Below the pieces are notes generated by a model, which did not search any database, had not been told where the DNA came from, and saw only the letters and a program-made list of their open reading frames with translations. DNA of 64,000 nt from NCBI GenBank assembly GCA_029207755.1, contig JARCOQ010000003.1, forward strand, positions 99,935,982 through 99,999,981. Reading direction: 5' to 3'. Below, in pieces: positions 1 to 12,790 of this stretch. The position numbers and the translations under genes were made by a program. Numbering within the stretch: position 1 is the first letter of the stretch; each line of letters starts with the position of its first letter. This DNA is from Chamaea fasciata. Lineage: Eukaryota > Chordata > Aves > Passeriformes > Sylviidae.

Positions 1-745
1 TATGGAAGTTTAAAACAGCTGTGCATATACTAAAGCCTCACTGAAGGAATTTGGAGTAACTATAGGGATGGCAATAAAATAAATTAAGTTCTCATTTTTC
101 TATATACAAGGATTAAAAACCTATCAGCCTTACCCATCACTGTCTGGTTCTAAGATTGGACTCTGAATTAAGTGACTTTAAACTGCTCCTTGGAATATAT
201 TACTCATGTATATCTATAAACTCTTCAGAGTGAATAAATCGTTGTTCAACAAATCAGCAAACTTTCCTCTGGCAAACTACTGCCAGAGTGATTCAGAGTC
301 AAACCTAATTCACCCACACTAGCACATGAAATAAACAATCTGCATCTCATCAAATTATGTGGAGTCTCTAAAAGTTGTGATGTGCACTTTACTCCAGATC
401 TCCCAGCTGATACATTATGCTATTGCAGATGTTGCACTTCCTAACCAAAACCCCTCCTATCCACATGTTTCTATAGGTTGCAATTCTAGCTACTAAAGGA
501 AAATTCCAGAAGCAGACAAGCCTTCAGCTGGGTTATTGCAAAGAATGACAGTCCCTTGCTGGTTAGCTCTATGCAAGAAAAAAGCTCTGCATTTTTGATG
601 GAAAAGCATTAGCTACTCTATACTAAATGCTGAATTAACAAGCCATAACTAACATTACTAGCATAATTACTGTTAAAAAATATCCCTAAGAAACAGTAGG
701 AGAGAGTAAGCAAAGCGACCTGTGCTAGAAACATATATGAGGATA
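1..745. other. Unique AT-rich non-coding sequence
   Basis: No gene, repeat family or RNA was recognised here. There is no open frame above 60 codons. The right edge is set by the LTR that begins at 746. Confidence 0.6.
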
Positions 746-1046
746 TGTGCTGGGTCTGGCTAGGATGCAGTGAACATTCCTCAGAGCAGCCCATATGGTG
801 CCATGTTTGAGAGCTTTGACTAAAACTGTGTTGATAACATGAGGATCTTTAAGTTATTGCTGAGCAGTGCTTTACACTTACTTTGCTTCTGCAAGGAGTT
901 TGGTTTCAGCTATTAAACTATTAACACTTGCCTAGCATTTCAACACGCAGAGGTTTTGGCTTTTGTTCTTTAAATTCTCTCCCCCTTCCTGCCAGTGGGG
1001 AGTGTGACTAGGGGCTCAGCTATCAGCCAGGATCAACACACCATCA
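746..1046 (+). mobile_element. Degenerate avian ERVL-type solo LTR, internally deleted
   Basis: This is a decayed long terminal repeat of the common avian ERVL-like family (endogenous retrovirus, class III). It can be followed in order: a TGTGCTGGGTCTGG start, GTTGATAACA near 830, TTTAAGTTATTGCTGAGCAG near 850, ATTAAACT near 915, ATTCTCTCCCCC near 976, and a 3' end resembling CCAGG.TCAACACACCA. The same blocks occur in the same order in the minus-strand copy at 33821-34359, so the two copies support each other. The central part, which should hold the promoter TATA region, is missing between about 905 and 915, so this copy is about 300 bp against about 540 bp for the other. The 5-base word GGATA lies just before 746 and again at 1054-1058. 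It may be the target duplication if the 3' end is slightly eroded. No gag, pol or env sequence adjoins it. Confidence 0.72.
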
Positions 1047-2572
1047 TCTGTAAGGATATATATGTTAAGCTAGGATCAAAAATACCTGGTTATGTGTTCT
1101 ACTGGATCTTCAAAGCACCTCCAGGATAAGCTGAGGATTCATGTCCCTGCGGTGCAGTCTGCTTGGGACAACATAATGCAAAATAATGCAAAATAGTGTC
1201 AAAATCAACACCCCCTTACTCTCCCATTTGACATGCCTTGAACAAATTAGTGACACAGGGAGTATCAGCCAGAGAAGTGGTGCTAGGGGCCATCAGGAAA
1301 ACCTCATCTTTCCAGGAATGTTCCTCAGCAGAGTCCCCTAAGAAGGTTGCAGCTACGCTGCTAAGCACCTCTTGGGCACAGCTGTGCCACCAGGCTCAGC
1401 AGGAGACGACTAGCTGCCTTGCAATCCCTCTGTTGAGCAAATAGTGGTGTTGTCATTTCAGACTTACTCCATGCCCAGCTGTGAGCCCGTTGTCATTCAC
1501 AGTTGTGCTTTTAACCCCAGCAGCAGGATCCTTCACAAGATGTTCATCTGGGCTTCGAAGCAGAGCTGAGAGTACAGGCTTGGTGTGTTGGTGGAAGGTG
1601 AGAAGTGACTGACTGTCACAAATTGGTACCCTACAGTTGTGTAAGCAACATGGCCAAACCAGGCTGCTCTGAATGCTATGTTTTCATCACAGACAGAAAA
1701 AACCAGAAACCTTTTTTACCACCTGTTTTGCAATGCTGTCAGATACTCCAGGCCCCTCCTCAGCTCTGCTGCTATGCTGCACTCCTCTCCTTGCCTGCAT
1801 TACCTTTCAGCCCTTCAGCCCTCTGCTCAGTTCCAGCTATGCATCCAGTATCTGCACAGATGGGACATTTTTTCTATTTTGATTTTGTCAGAAGCTTCCT
1901 GAAAAAACTGCCATAGGAAATCTGCAAGGCCTTTATATTCAACAAATATATCCCATATGACATCTTGATGGGAAAAAATGCTCAAAGAAATCAGTCCAAT
2001 GAACAGCTGTCTGAAAGCCTTAATGACATATTCATTGCCATTTCTTTTTTCCTTTTCTTTCCAGAATTGTCTGTGCTGATGAGCAACTTATCTGGGAGAT
2101 TATTTCTGTGAAGGCTTGTGTTTCTACCACTGCAGTAGGGCATGTCTGGGTCTGGCAGAAAGAGATGGTCCTGGAAGGGAGTTTAGGAGGGCTCTCAATG
2201 CTCACAGGAGTAGAGAGTGAAAGACACCCTGCCTCCAACAGCTTCTGCCCCTTCTGCTGTTTGGGTACAATTTCAGAGGACTGACGTCATAGGAATTTTG
2301 AAAGGGGACATATTTCTGTGACATTTTGCTTTCTTTAGCTCATGCTGGCCTGAAGACCTTCTAGATCATTGGTATATGTTTTATATCCCTTAACATACAA
2401 CTTCCAAATTAGGCCAAGACTATAGTTATTCTGTACTGATAGTGTATGTAGTCCTTCATCCCAAGAGCTGAGTGCTTTATACATCCAGATAACAAATTTC
2501 CAAAACATTCCTGAAGATATTTATTCTATTAAAGTGCAAATGACAGTGGAAATTTCCAAAGGATTTTTTTAA
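1047..2572. other. Unique non-coding sequence
   Basis: Nothing gene-like was recognised. A short tandem duplication of AATAATGCAA lies near 1173-1197. A full palindromic CRE-type octamer TGACGTCA lies at 2282-2289. Open frames of up to 103 codons at 1605-1916 have no splice, promoter or family support and look like chance. Confidence 0.5.
2282..2289. promoter_or_regulatory. Isolated CRE-like octamer
   Basis: TGACGTCA is the full palindromic CREB/ATF binding octamer. It stands in CpG-poor sequence, where a CpG tends to be lost. No TATA box or CpG island is adjacent, so a regulatory role is only a possibility. Confidence 0.2.
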
Positions 2573-2592
2573 ATATATATATATATATATAT
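2573..2592. repeat. (AT)10 microsatellite
   Basis: Ten uninterrupted AT dinucleotides follow a short T and A run. Confidence 0.95.
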
Positions 2593-3566
2593 CTCAATTC
2601 AGGTGAATTGCAAGAACAAAATGGAAATGTCCCTATATTTGGCCTTTGCAACCCCAATAGCCAGTGTTCTCACATGTGTCAGATCATGCCATGTGAATTT
2701 AGATGAGACACAGGAATAAAATCAGTCATTAAACATTTTTTATAAGAATTTCTGTTTATGCAAGTTTGTTACAAGCATTTAGCTGCCATAGCAACAGGAA
2801 CTTTATAAATGAGCAAAGTTGCAAAAACAAACATTCCCAGTTTTACTTGAGCTCCACTGAAGTAAAGACCGTTCCTGCACTCTAGTGCTGGATATTTTTT
2901 TCTAGGTGGAACTGTGGAGAGCTTTAATTCACAGTTTATTTATCTTAGGATGATTTGTTTAAATGATGATATTTTGAACTAGATTTTATTAAATGGCAGA
3001 GTACTTGCTCCTTCCCTTTGGCATGTAAGAGAATGTGTGTTCATGATGGATTTGAGTTACTTCATCATATTTCCACACTTAAACGTAAGTGATGGGCCAA
3101 AATCATGGCATATATGTGCTCTAAATTGTCTATATTTGGATCTGCACTTTCAGTGGACAGGATGAGTAATAATGAGCATAAGATGAGGGAGTAGGAGACT
3201 TCAGCGGGACCATAGGAAAAAAATTCTATTCATGTGTGTACAGAGTATTGGACTTGGTCGCCCAGAGCAGTTGCAGCATTTCCAACAAAACCTTTTTTTG
3301 CAAAGAAGAGGTTAAACAGCAGTTTTTTTGGGGAATATCTTAGGTTGTAGAGCTGATCTATTCCTGGAGCAGGGGTCTGACTGAGAGGCTTTCTGAAGTT
3401 GCAGCTGAACTTGTAAACTAAATAGTGCTGGAGCAATGGACTAAGAACCTCAACATTTAAAATATTGTCACATCGTTTATTTGACATGTCCCTTGCTAGA
3501 ACAGTTTATTCTGGTGTCCAGGGCACACTCCTAGTTAACACTTCTGCATAATATGGGGTGGAGATA
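2593..3566. other. Unique AT-rich non-coding sequence
   Basis: No gene, RNA or repeat family was recognised. A minus-strand frame of 85 codons at 3230-3487 has no other support. Confidence 0.55.
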
Positions 3567-3567
3567 A

Positions 3568-3614
<47 letters not shown>

Positions 3615-3630
3615 TTTATATATATATATA

Positions 3631-3666
<36 letters not shown>
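3567..3666. repeat. Compound microsatellite (GATA)11-(TA)7-(GT)16
   Basis: Eleven perfect GATA units occupy 3571-3614, seven TA units 3617-3630, and a 33-base GT tract 3634-3666. Such compound arrays are usually highly polymorphic. The open frame reading VCVCVCVC that starts at 3636 is an artefact of the GT tract. Confidence 0.97.
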
Positions 3667-3667
<1 letters not shown>

Positions 3668-4810
3668 CTCTGTGCAGTATAGAGGAGGTCACATTTGGGA
3701 CAGAAAGGAGTTATCTGAAGGTGTTTCGTGCCACTGGCTGTCATGGCTGAGGAACAGACTCCTTGTCTGCCTTATTAGCACAGTCTTGAATGTTTTATTA
3801 GCACAGGCACTGCCAGAGGATTTGTTCCAACCCTACTTTCCCCAGCACTGCAATCAAGCATTTAACAAAAAGGGCACATTTACGAAATATTGGTATTCAG
3901 CTCTCAGCAATGTTCAGAGTCTGTTTTTGTTCAGGACCTATTGTTTGCCTCGCCCCTGAACTTATCTTCACAGCACTGGTTTCACTGATATTTCACTGCT
4001 GGCTTCAGTGAGGATTATCCTAGTTTACATTCACCAGGACTCGGAAGACAGACTTGTCAAGGGGAAAATCTGGTATGTTGTTTTCTTTAAGTACATTGGG
4101 TGAGGTAGCAAGAGAAAAGGAAGTGGATGATACAGAAGGAGCTAAGGATGTGCAGCTTTATGATCTAACATGGGAACAAAAATGTCCAGAATCAGGCAAC
4201 TGACAGAAAAGTACATAACCAGTAGTATATTTTTGGAAGCTTGAAAGAAGGTTGTTAACTTTATAAGAAAGGTGGATGTTTTCCAGTCTCTTGCTGTTTA
4301 ACTTGTGTGGTTAGTTTTTAAAATTTGTGCCTCTCAGGGAACTTGCACTGTGAAGTTTCTCATCCAACACAAATCCTTCTTCTACATGAAGAATCAACCT
4401 GCAGGGTTGCTGTGAAACCCCTGACTTGATGAGGACCCTGGGCTGATTAGGACCCCAAACAGACTTTGCTTACCAAGGACTCTGAGCCCCATGCTATCAG
4501 TGGCTCAAATGTGCTCAGATGTTATCTAGAGTAGAGGTGTCCATGGTAACAGGAGCTCTACATTGCACATCTGGACTAACTGCTCCTGCTGGTTTCATGG
4601 GGGAAGAAAATCTTGCTGAGGTGAGTATGGTGCAGCTGTTTAATCTGCTGTCCATGGTACAGAGGAAGTTGCTAATGAAGTCTGTCAGATTTCCTCTAGA
4701 TAACCCTCTTTCCCAAGAATGGAACTTCTTGAGCTTGAAGGTTTCAGAACAGATCCATGATAAGATTTTACCCACTTTGTGAGAGACAAACTATCTGTGG
4801 CCAAGAATTC
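3667..4810. other. Unique non-coding sequence
   Basis: No gene or repeat family was recognised. Open frames of 86-87 codons overlap on opposite strands at 4515-4782, which is typical of chance frames. Confidence 0.5.
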
Positions 4811-4849
4811 AAAAAAAAAAAAAAAAAACCACAAAAAACACCAAAAAAA
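4811..4849. repeat. A-rich tract with an A18 run
   Basis: Eighteen uninterrupted A bases (4811-4828) are followed by A-runs broken by single or double C. No source gene or retroposon body was recognised upstream. Confidence 0.9.
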
Positions 4850-6730
4850 CTCCTAAGAACTTGATGCTTTTTCTTGGATAACCTGTAGATTTTTATCTTT
4901 TGATTTTGAAGGCCAACCTAGGAAAGAGCCATGAGGTCATGTCTCCCAAGATGGGGACTTGCTGAAGTGACCTTTGGGGGATTTCCTTAGTACTGTGCAA
5001 TGACAGAAAGGGGAAGAAGCTCTACTAGCATTAAATTTCATGTGGTTATAAATAATTCCAGATTAATGGACATTTTAAGATAGATCCATGAGCCAGAGAA
5101 GGCTTTCTCAAAGAGAAACTGAAAGACAGTGTTCCAAAGTTCTTCCACAACAGACATTAGGAAAGGAGTAGCAACACACTTGTTAGCACTTCAAAGATAT
5201 GCTGCAGTTCACATTTCCTGAAAAACTCATGAGCCAGAAGAGAAAATGTGAAAGGAAACAGGACATTGAAGGAGATTCTGCCATGCTTTAGTCACTGATG
5301 GCTTGTCTGTACTTGAAAGACCCTGTGATTCTCTAAGAATGCTGATGGTACTGGGCAGACAGGCATTTCCTACAGAAAACCTTGCTGTTTTTCTGACCCT
5401 AAGGAGGGCCCCCAGAATGTGACAAGCAGTCACAGAATCTACAGATGTAAGAAAAACGTCATGCTTTTGATAACTGTAAACCTTCCTTGCTCTCAACAGG
5501 GTTGTCTTCCCTTGTGGTTTGGGCCACTGGGAATCCCAGGCAAACCCTGACAAGGGGATCCAGACAAATATTCTCATCATTACAGTGATGGAAAATACAG
5601 TCTACTGCACTGAATGCGTTCACCTCATAACTTAAGGGAAGTAGTAGCTATCATCTTTTCTTCATTCATGAAGGATCTTATTGTGATTATTCTGAAACCC
5701 TCTGCCCTAATTCAGACCAACTCAAGCATTTATAGTAATTTAATGCACTCATCCACAAACTAACATATGAACAAACTTTTCACATAATAGACTCAAAAGG
5801 CATCAGCTGTTTCAGCTGGTTTTTATAACAGGAACTGTTCTAACCATTTATAAATTTAAAGTTAATGCTCTCCTTCACAGGTCCTGGTACCCAATGAGCA
5901 GGTTGTGCAGTCTTTCACTGTGTAGGTCTTATCAGACAGACCAAGATGCAAGATACCCAGGAGCTTGTAATATTTCTCTTGCACCTTCTCCTGAGGTATG
6001 TCTATTTTCTACCATGCACATGATAAAGGAATAATACCATCAGCAAGAACAAAGCTGCTGCAGAGGAGGCAAACTGTCCTTCCCACCTGTGTTTCAACTC
6101 ATGGCCATAAGATGTGAAGGGTGACTAGGGAGGAAAGATAAGTCTGTAAAAGCTACACAGATTTATCTGATTTAGCAAGGACTCTGTTGGCTTAATGGTT
6201 CTTCTTGTTAGCCATTCTTAGTCCCTTGAGGCACTGCTTCTAGGGACCAACTCACAAGAAAATCAAGGCATATCCTCTTTATTATATATGCTAATACTCT
6301 TGGGTATAGAGATGTTTAATAGTGGAGTCATGGAAGATTGGTATTAAGGAAATGGGGTTCCCACATTTTTTGTCTGGCTCAGGCTGTGTCTTAAAAATCA
6401 GACCTCAGGCATCAGAGAGATCTGTGCTATGCCTATCTTGTGATAGACTCAGACAGACTTGGTCTGGCAGGGCTGGGGTCAGGAAAGAGGTCACTGTGGG
6501 GGTACCCTTCTTCTTACACCCCCTGATCACCATGGTGGGGCACATTTTGATGACACACTGAAGGGCCTTTTGGCAACAGAGAGGATTTGCTGAGAAAGGA
6601 GAAGAGAGAGAGCAGCCAGCTGGAAGAGCAAGGGAGGATTAGATCCTGCATTTTATGAACTTAAGGCCTTGCATGGAGCATTTCCCAGATGATAATATTA
6701 GGCTGGCTTTTTGAAATAGCTTGTGAAGCA

Positions 6731-6731
<1 letters not shown>
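4850..6731. other. Unique non-coding sequence
   Basis: Nothing was recognised. The largest frame is a minus-strand 117-codon one at 5227-5580, with no splice or promoter support. Confidence 0.5.

Positions 6732-6773
<42 letters not shown>
6732..6773. repeat. A42 homopolymer
   Basis: This is an uninterrupted run of 42 A bases, the longest homopolymer in the window. Such a run can be the tail of a retrotransposed cDNA. The 400 bases upstream match no gene or repeat I recognise, and no convincing flanking duplication was seen. A simple expanded mononucleotide repeat is the more cautious reading. The exact length may be an assembly approximation. Confidence 0.95.
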
Positions 6774-6775
<2 letters not shown>

Positions 6776-8851
6776 GTCTTCTAAAAACATGTTCCTTTCC
6801 TAAATCAGAAAAGCATCTTTTTATAACTAGTGCTTCTCACAAATGGCAGATCTTGTGCCCTGGGATTTTCTTACTCCCTTCCTCTGGAACTCTCTGTCAG
6901 GATGAATATAATAGCTTCACTGTTTTACAGCAAAAATATGGAGGTTTGGGTTCTAAAACTGTTAACAACCCACAGATAACTAACATTCATTTATTAACAG
7001 TGTAGAGGAAAGAATTACATTTTTCTTCCCATCCAGGGTTTCATTAAAACAGTCTCTATTTTTGAAGTTCAGAAACAATAATTTGCAAAGAAACCTTTAA
7101 TCAAAACAAAGGAATTGGATTCAGATTTTTTTTTTTTTTAGTGCAGGAGAAGAACAGATGGTTTGTGGGAACAACTCATTATTCCGCAACATTATCTCTT
7201 TAAGCAAATCTTTCTTTAGCATGCATGAAAACTGCTAGTTTGCTAACTCTGGGCACATAAAGACCTGTGTTTACACACAGCACAGGGTTGGTCAAAGCAA
7301 ATTCACTGGCTCAGTCTTAGTATGGATTATATTTGATATTGAGCTGTGGAACAGTGCTGAACAGAGCTTGGAACTTCCACTTTCAAAGAAATTGCATTTA
7401 ATTTCAAATATAACAAATGCATTTACAAATGAAAGTTCTTGAAAATCATGCTAGTTTTGGTTTAATTTGGAGAAGTACTGATATTAAGTGTCAGACACGA
7501 AAATATCTTGGGGCAGCTGCTGGCTGAGATTAGCACAAGGCAAAACCGTAATTGACAGGATACTAATTTCATTCTGTGATACCAGAACATTGCAAATCTG
7601 GGTTCAGTCCTCTTTTAATAAACTGAAAGTGAACATAGAAGAGACTTCCTACCCTTCAAAGCAGTAAACCTATGGAACAATCAGTCCATGGGGATAGTGG
7701 TAGAGGAAAAATCCACAAAAGACAGATCCAGAGCAAGCTCAGCTCGTTGACATAGGCTGTAAATTCTACAGTGAAGGACTGCACAAGAACCCTTGTGTGC
7801 TGTGTCAAAGGAGCCAAATGGCAATTTCCTTTGACCAAACCTGTGACTGTGATGTTAAATTTACCTGCCACCTTATATTTCTTTTGCAGTTTAAATGTAA
7901 TTTCATCATCCTTTATATTTTATCTTAAAAGCTCTTGGGTTCTCTTGTTTGGGACTGCGAACAAAACAGGCCTACAATAGTCTGTTTGGTGGGAAGGATA
8001 AATATTCAACAGGATAACTCTCACAAATTGGTATCAAAAGAGATTTAGTCTTTTAGCACAAATTATTAAAATCAAAGAAAAAGTGGTCTTTAGAATGGCA
8101 AACACAGAGAAATTGGGTAAAACTTACCAACCAACTAATCAAATTCATTCTTTCCAACTACCCTAGGATTTCTAATACTTATAAAGAAAATACATGCTGA
8201 AAGATAAAAGAGAGAAAAAATAGAATAATAAACTTGAATTGTACATAAAAGGAATAAGTGGGCGTATGGGAACATATTTGTAACTGTTTTCTTATTGCTA
8301 AGTGGGTCAAAATTACTCCAGAAAGGCATGGAATTATTTAAACCACATATTTAAACAAATCATACTTCATTGATTTTTTAATACACAATTTCCTTATAGA
8401 GAAAAATGTCAAGACAGATTGACCCAGGGTATTAATGATAAAAATTAATATTATCCCATTGATTTTATATTATTGATTTGCTTTTGAATAAGTAGTGTAG
8501 CAAAGGATTAATTTCCTTAATTATATACATTTCAGCTGTTAACTTTGGACTCCCTTAATACTCAGTGGACAGAAAGGACATTTGTAAAGTGCCGTTTTTT
8601 GCACCCTTACATAGACCTCTGAAATGCGTAGATGGATTGCACTCCTTTATTGCCAGTTTCTCTCAGGGGCTGTAAAGACAGTTGACTACAACTAGTGCTG
8701 ATGTAGACCTCCACTGTGCAGAAGTCTCAATTTAGTCAAGATGAACCACTCTGGGGGAGTGCTTCCACTGCCCTCACACAGGTATACAGTGCCATTGAAG
8801 AGGGAAAAGGAGATGTCCATGTGATAGTGCAAATAAGACATTGAAGAACAT
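6774..8851. other. Unique AT-rich non-coding sequence
   Basis: Only short T runs (for example near 7129-7139) and small chance frames were seen. No repeat family was recognised. Confidence 0.5.
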
Positions 8852-8877
8852 GAAGAACATGCAAATCCATGTTCTTC
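8852..8877. repeat. Perfect 10-bp inverted repeat
   Basis: GAAGAACATG at 8852-8861 faces its exact reverse complement at 8868-8877 across a 6-base spacer. The left arm is itself preceded by a second GAAGAACAT copy, so a local duplication created part of the symmetry. Confidence 0.8.
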
Positions 8878-9044
8878 TCCAGCAGCAACTGAACACTGGA
8901 CAGGACACCCTACAGACTCTGAAGTATGGTTTCTCAGTATGTAAATGCAGAGAACACTGAGTTGAGGCAGAGTCATTACTGTTTACTGATGGGTAGATTG
9001 GCACAATGAAGGAATATGGCAGATATTTACACAGGTTGGGAACC

Positions 9045-9065
9045 AGATATCTAATTTAGATATCT
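9045..9065. repeat. 21-base near-perfect palindrome
   Basis: AGATATCTAA, one central T, then TTAGATATCT form two 10-base arms that are exact reverse complements. The AT-rich cruciform-type sequence contains two EcoRV-type GATATC sites. No function is evident. Confidence 0.85.
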
Positions 9066-12000
9066 TAATTTCAGAAGACTGGATTTCCCTCTGGAGGTCC
9101 TCAAAGGTGCTACTTTTCCCTGTTAGATATTATATGATTTTTGGCACCTATTTTTGGGAGGATGGTACATTAGATGCCAAGAACTGAGCATGTACTTAAA
9201 TGGACAGTATTTTAATTTATGCAGTCAAATACTGTATAGGACCTTACTATTTCTAAGAAAAGTGATCCTTAGTCATGTGCCAGGTGTGGGTAATGGATTT
9301 TTGAAATCTAGTTTTTATTGTATCTTCAGCATTGCTGAGCAGTTGGCAAATGGTAGATCTCTGTGTGCTGGACACTCGGAATTGCAGTTGTATTTCAAAA
9401 CCATGGTGCTGCATTGACCCAAAAAGCACAAATTCACACCCTTCTTTGGGGGCTTTTTTTTTGCTTGTTGGGAAAGGAAGGTCTCAGGCAGGGTGTGAGT
9501 GGGACTTGGTTGTTTCTAGAGGAACAGAGCACATTTGAGACCCAGCTGCTCTCACCTCAAGGCAGGTATTTACACAGACAGAAGGACTCATGCCTCAAAA
9601 GTGACCACAAAGGGACCTGTGGGTGACAGTCCCAGATAGAGATGTCTCCTAAAGGCAAACTTGTCCCAAGGAAAAAAACTGTAAGGCTTGTTCAGATTTC
9701 AGTGGGTTTGGGGGTCTCTTTCTCTGTGCTTCCTTAACCAGCTGAAGAAGCAGCACCTCCCTTTTTGACATGGTACTCTTGGGGCTCAATGACCTGAGGT
9801 ATAGCAAAACTGGAATAATGAAGTATCTAAAATATGCAATTTCAACCTGCTAGCATTAAGAAAATTGCTCTGTTTTTCCAAATCATCTTCTAAACCCATC
9901 TACCACTTATTAAACATCTCTTCAGCTCACCTCCTTTTTTGTAAACCTGGTTGTCTAACAAAAGATCTGCTGGGAAACACACCAGATAAATTCTTGAATT
10001 TAATATAAGTACAAAAGGAAGAGCTGGCTGACATTTATATAGACTGACCTTTCAATAGACAAGTTGGTGTGTGATTGAAACACTGCCTCATTCAAGGTTT
10101 TAGGAGGCTATTCCACATGATAAAAAATGTAAAAATGAAAAGGCAATTGGAAAACATAAATAGTGGGGTCATTTAATCTCACCAGATACCAAACACAATG
10201 TCAGTGCTATACCATTCAGTATTTCTGCATTATTTTACTCAAATATAAATCTCAGGGGGAAGAAAATTTAAACAGAATTTTATTATTGACAGGCCATTTA
10301 AGATTTTCAGCAAAGACACCAAAACAAGTTAGACAAGTGACATTTCTTTTTGCTTGCCTTGCCATCTTAGTTTCTCCCTCTTTGTTGTTTATATCATCTA
10401 TCTTATCTTTGTTTAGAAACCTTTTAAAAGCATTTTTTTCAGTCAGAATCAGCAGTTTTGTTATTAAAGGTTTGCATTGTCTTGGTCTAAGAGAATTTTA
10501 AAGGAGCATTTGAAAGGGCTTTTACAGAAAACTATTTGAAAACAGAGACAATGTCATTGTACAGAGAAAACATTCAACTTCTGAAGACTGTTAACTTTTT
10601 AAAGTGAAAAATATCTTGTGTTCCTTTTGTTTTCATTTATAAATAAGTGGATGGATCAGTCAACTAGGCACTCCCAGAAACCTGCACAAACAGTTCCAAT
10701 TTGTTTCATTTTCAGTCCAATTATAATCTCAATAAAAGTGAAAAAAATAGGACCAGGACAAAATGGACTAGAAAAGACATGCTTTAAATGAATGAGACAA
10801 GATTTTCCAGAGTTTTTCTTTTCATCTAATCATTTCCTTATAAGCCAACTTATATTTCTCCAGCTGGCTTCAGGATCACATTTTTTGAGCTTGGAAATTA
10901 GGAACAGTTCTAATTAAAATTATGCCTATTAAAATCAACATTGAATATATTGAAAATTCACATTTTCCCAGCAGCAGCCAACTGCTGAAACAATGGGCAT
11001 TTTAGTAATTCTGAAGTGATTCAGTGAGACACTCAGCTGACAAGGTCAGGAATGCAGTGTAAAGCCCTAATTAAATGAAACTGTAAGGAATATTTTATAT
11101 GGGCTAGTCTTCCACAGGCCATTCCACTTCACAAAAATGTTTATACTTATATTTTATTGTAATATATAATTTCTTACTAATTGATCTCATGCAAATAGAG
11201 CCAAAAAGAACTCCAGTACCTGCACCAGACCGAAGTGAATTGCTCATGTCACCCAAGAAAAGAGCCCGTCTCTGACCATTCCACCACATTTCACTTTTGC
11301 TTTTTTCTTTTTCAATTCAGAGGTCAACTATCTGCGCTTTTGAAAGCCACCTAGTAAAACCATGGTTGCAGATACAGTTTCAATCTTTGCAGACCACTTG
11401 TTGGTATAAAAGCTGCCCTGTACATTTCAATTCACGCTTCAAAGACTGTCAAGTGTCCAATTTTTTAAATTAACCATATGGTTTAGAAAATTACTACAGC
11501 TGTGTAGATCAGACAAAAGTGAACAGCTGTTTGAAGTATGCTTTTTAGATGGAACCCTCTGGTCAGCATTTCTCTAACTCACTTTGATATAGTTATGGGC
11601 TGCTTGGCCGTATTTGAGTTTCATGCTGTTTTCCCAGCTGGATTGCAAAGTTTCTTCCCCCTCCCACTGAGGGAGACTCAAACCATAGCATTTGGTTATA
11701 GATTTCAAGCCTTGAAATTCAAAGGTATTTAGAGCTTGCATCTCTCTCTCTAGTCTGGTGCAGCCTCTCTTGGCAGTAAGATAAGACCACAGCTCAGCTC
11801 TGGCCCTGAATTCAAATTTCAAAGACATGGAAGACAGTTTGTCCAATTGCTTTACATTAGACAATTAGACAGCTGGTCAAAATCACCTTCCCACTGGGGT
11901 CTGTGGCAAACCCAGCTTCCTATTACACTGATGCAAACCATTGCTTCACTGCAAATAAACATTGTTTCTGTTCATTTGCATCAGCATCATCACTGAGAAG

Positions 12001-12430
12001 TGGTCCGTGTCCACACAGAACAATTTCACAGTATCATAAAGAAGAAAAAAAAACCCTTTTTTTTCATGCCCAGATGATTTTCTCACTTCCTGAATATTGT
12101 ATTATTGTGCATTCAAGCATAATTAATGTTCCTGTCACTTCACCCACCACCAGCAGAAGTATTTTTATTCCATAATTGCCTGTTTTTCAGTGTCCATGAA
12201 AATGATTGTATTCACATTACTGGCAGTCTGAGAGAGAGAGAAGAGCATGAAAGGGAAAGCATTTCGGTGTATGAATCTGCAAGCACCTGCAATGTCATAC
12301 ATAATGTGACCAAAATTTTAATGAATGCTGGAGTTTTAAAAGAATGTGTCTGAAGATCTCTCTTCCTCTTGGAGTATTCTGATCAGCTGAATGATCCCTA
12401 ATTATCCCCTAGAATAGTAGGAGATAGCTC
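9066..12430. other. Unique AT-rich non-coding sequence
   Basis: No gene or repeat was recognised. The largest frame is 112 codons (10163-10501), low in complexity and without support. Several homeodomain-type TAATTAA words occur near 11066 and 12119. Confidence 0.45.
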
Positions 12431-12790
12431 TTGGAACTGTGGCTTTGAAAGCTGCAACAGCTGCTAATGCATGAAAGCCAAAGAGCTCTCGAATCCACAG
12501 TGCAACCAGACAGTTCTTTCTCCCCATTTCTGTCTTTAAAAGCTGCAGTAGAACAGTTTGAAGATTGAGGCTTTAAATGGCACCTGCCAGCGCAGATGGC
12601 GTCAGGAGGGATTGCAGGGCTGACTGCACTTATACACCCTGCAAGGAGTTTATAAAACAGGTGTCAATGAGGGCCTAGGCATTCATGGATTTTGAGGTGT
12701 CCCTCCCAATTAGATTGATAGGTTACGGATTCTGGCCTAAATGGCATTTTAGCACCCTGGGAAGGTTAGATCAGCAGAAAGCAGAAGCAT
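12431..12790. promoter_or_regulatory. Candidate conserved non-coding element
   Basis: This stretch is balanced in composition, has no repeats or low complexity, and carries clustered factor-type words such as CTAATGCATG, GCAGATGG, TTTATAAAAC and CCAATTAGATTGATAGG. It resembles vertebrate developmental enhancers in texture. That is an impression only, because no alignment could be run. Confidence 0.18.

Noticed and set aside
3636..3959. 107-codon frame starting in the GT repeat
   Set aside because: The N-terminus is a Val/Cys dipeptide artefact of the microsatellite.
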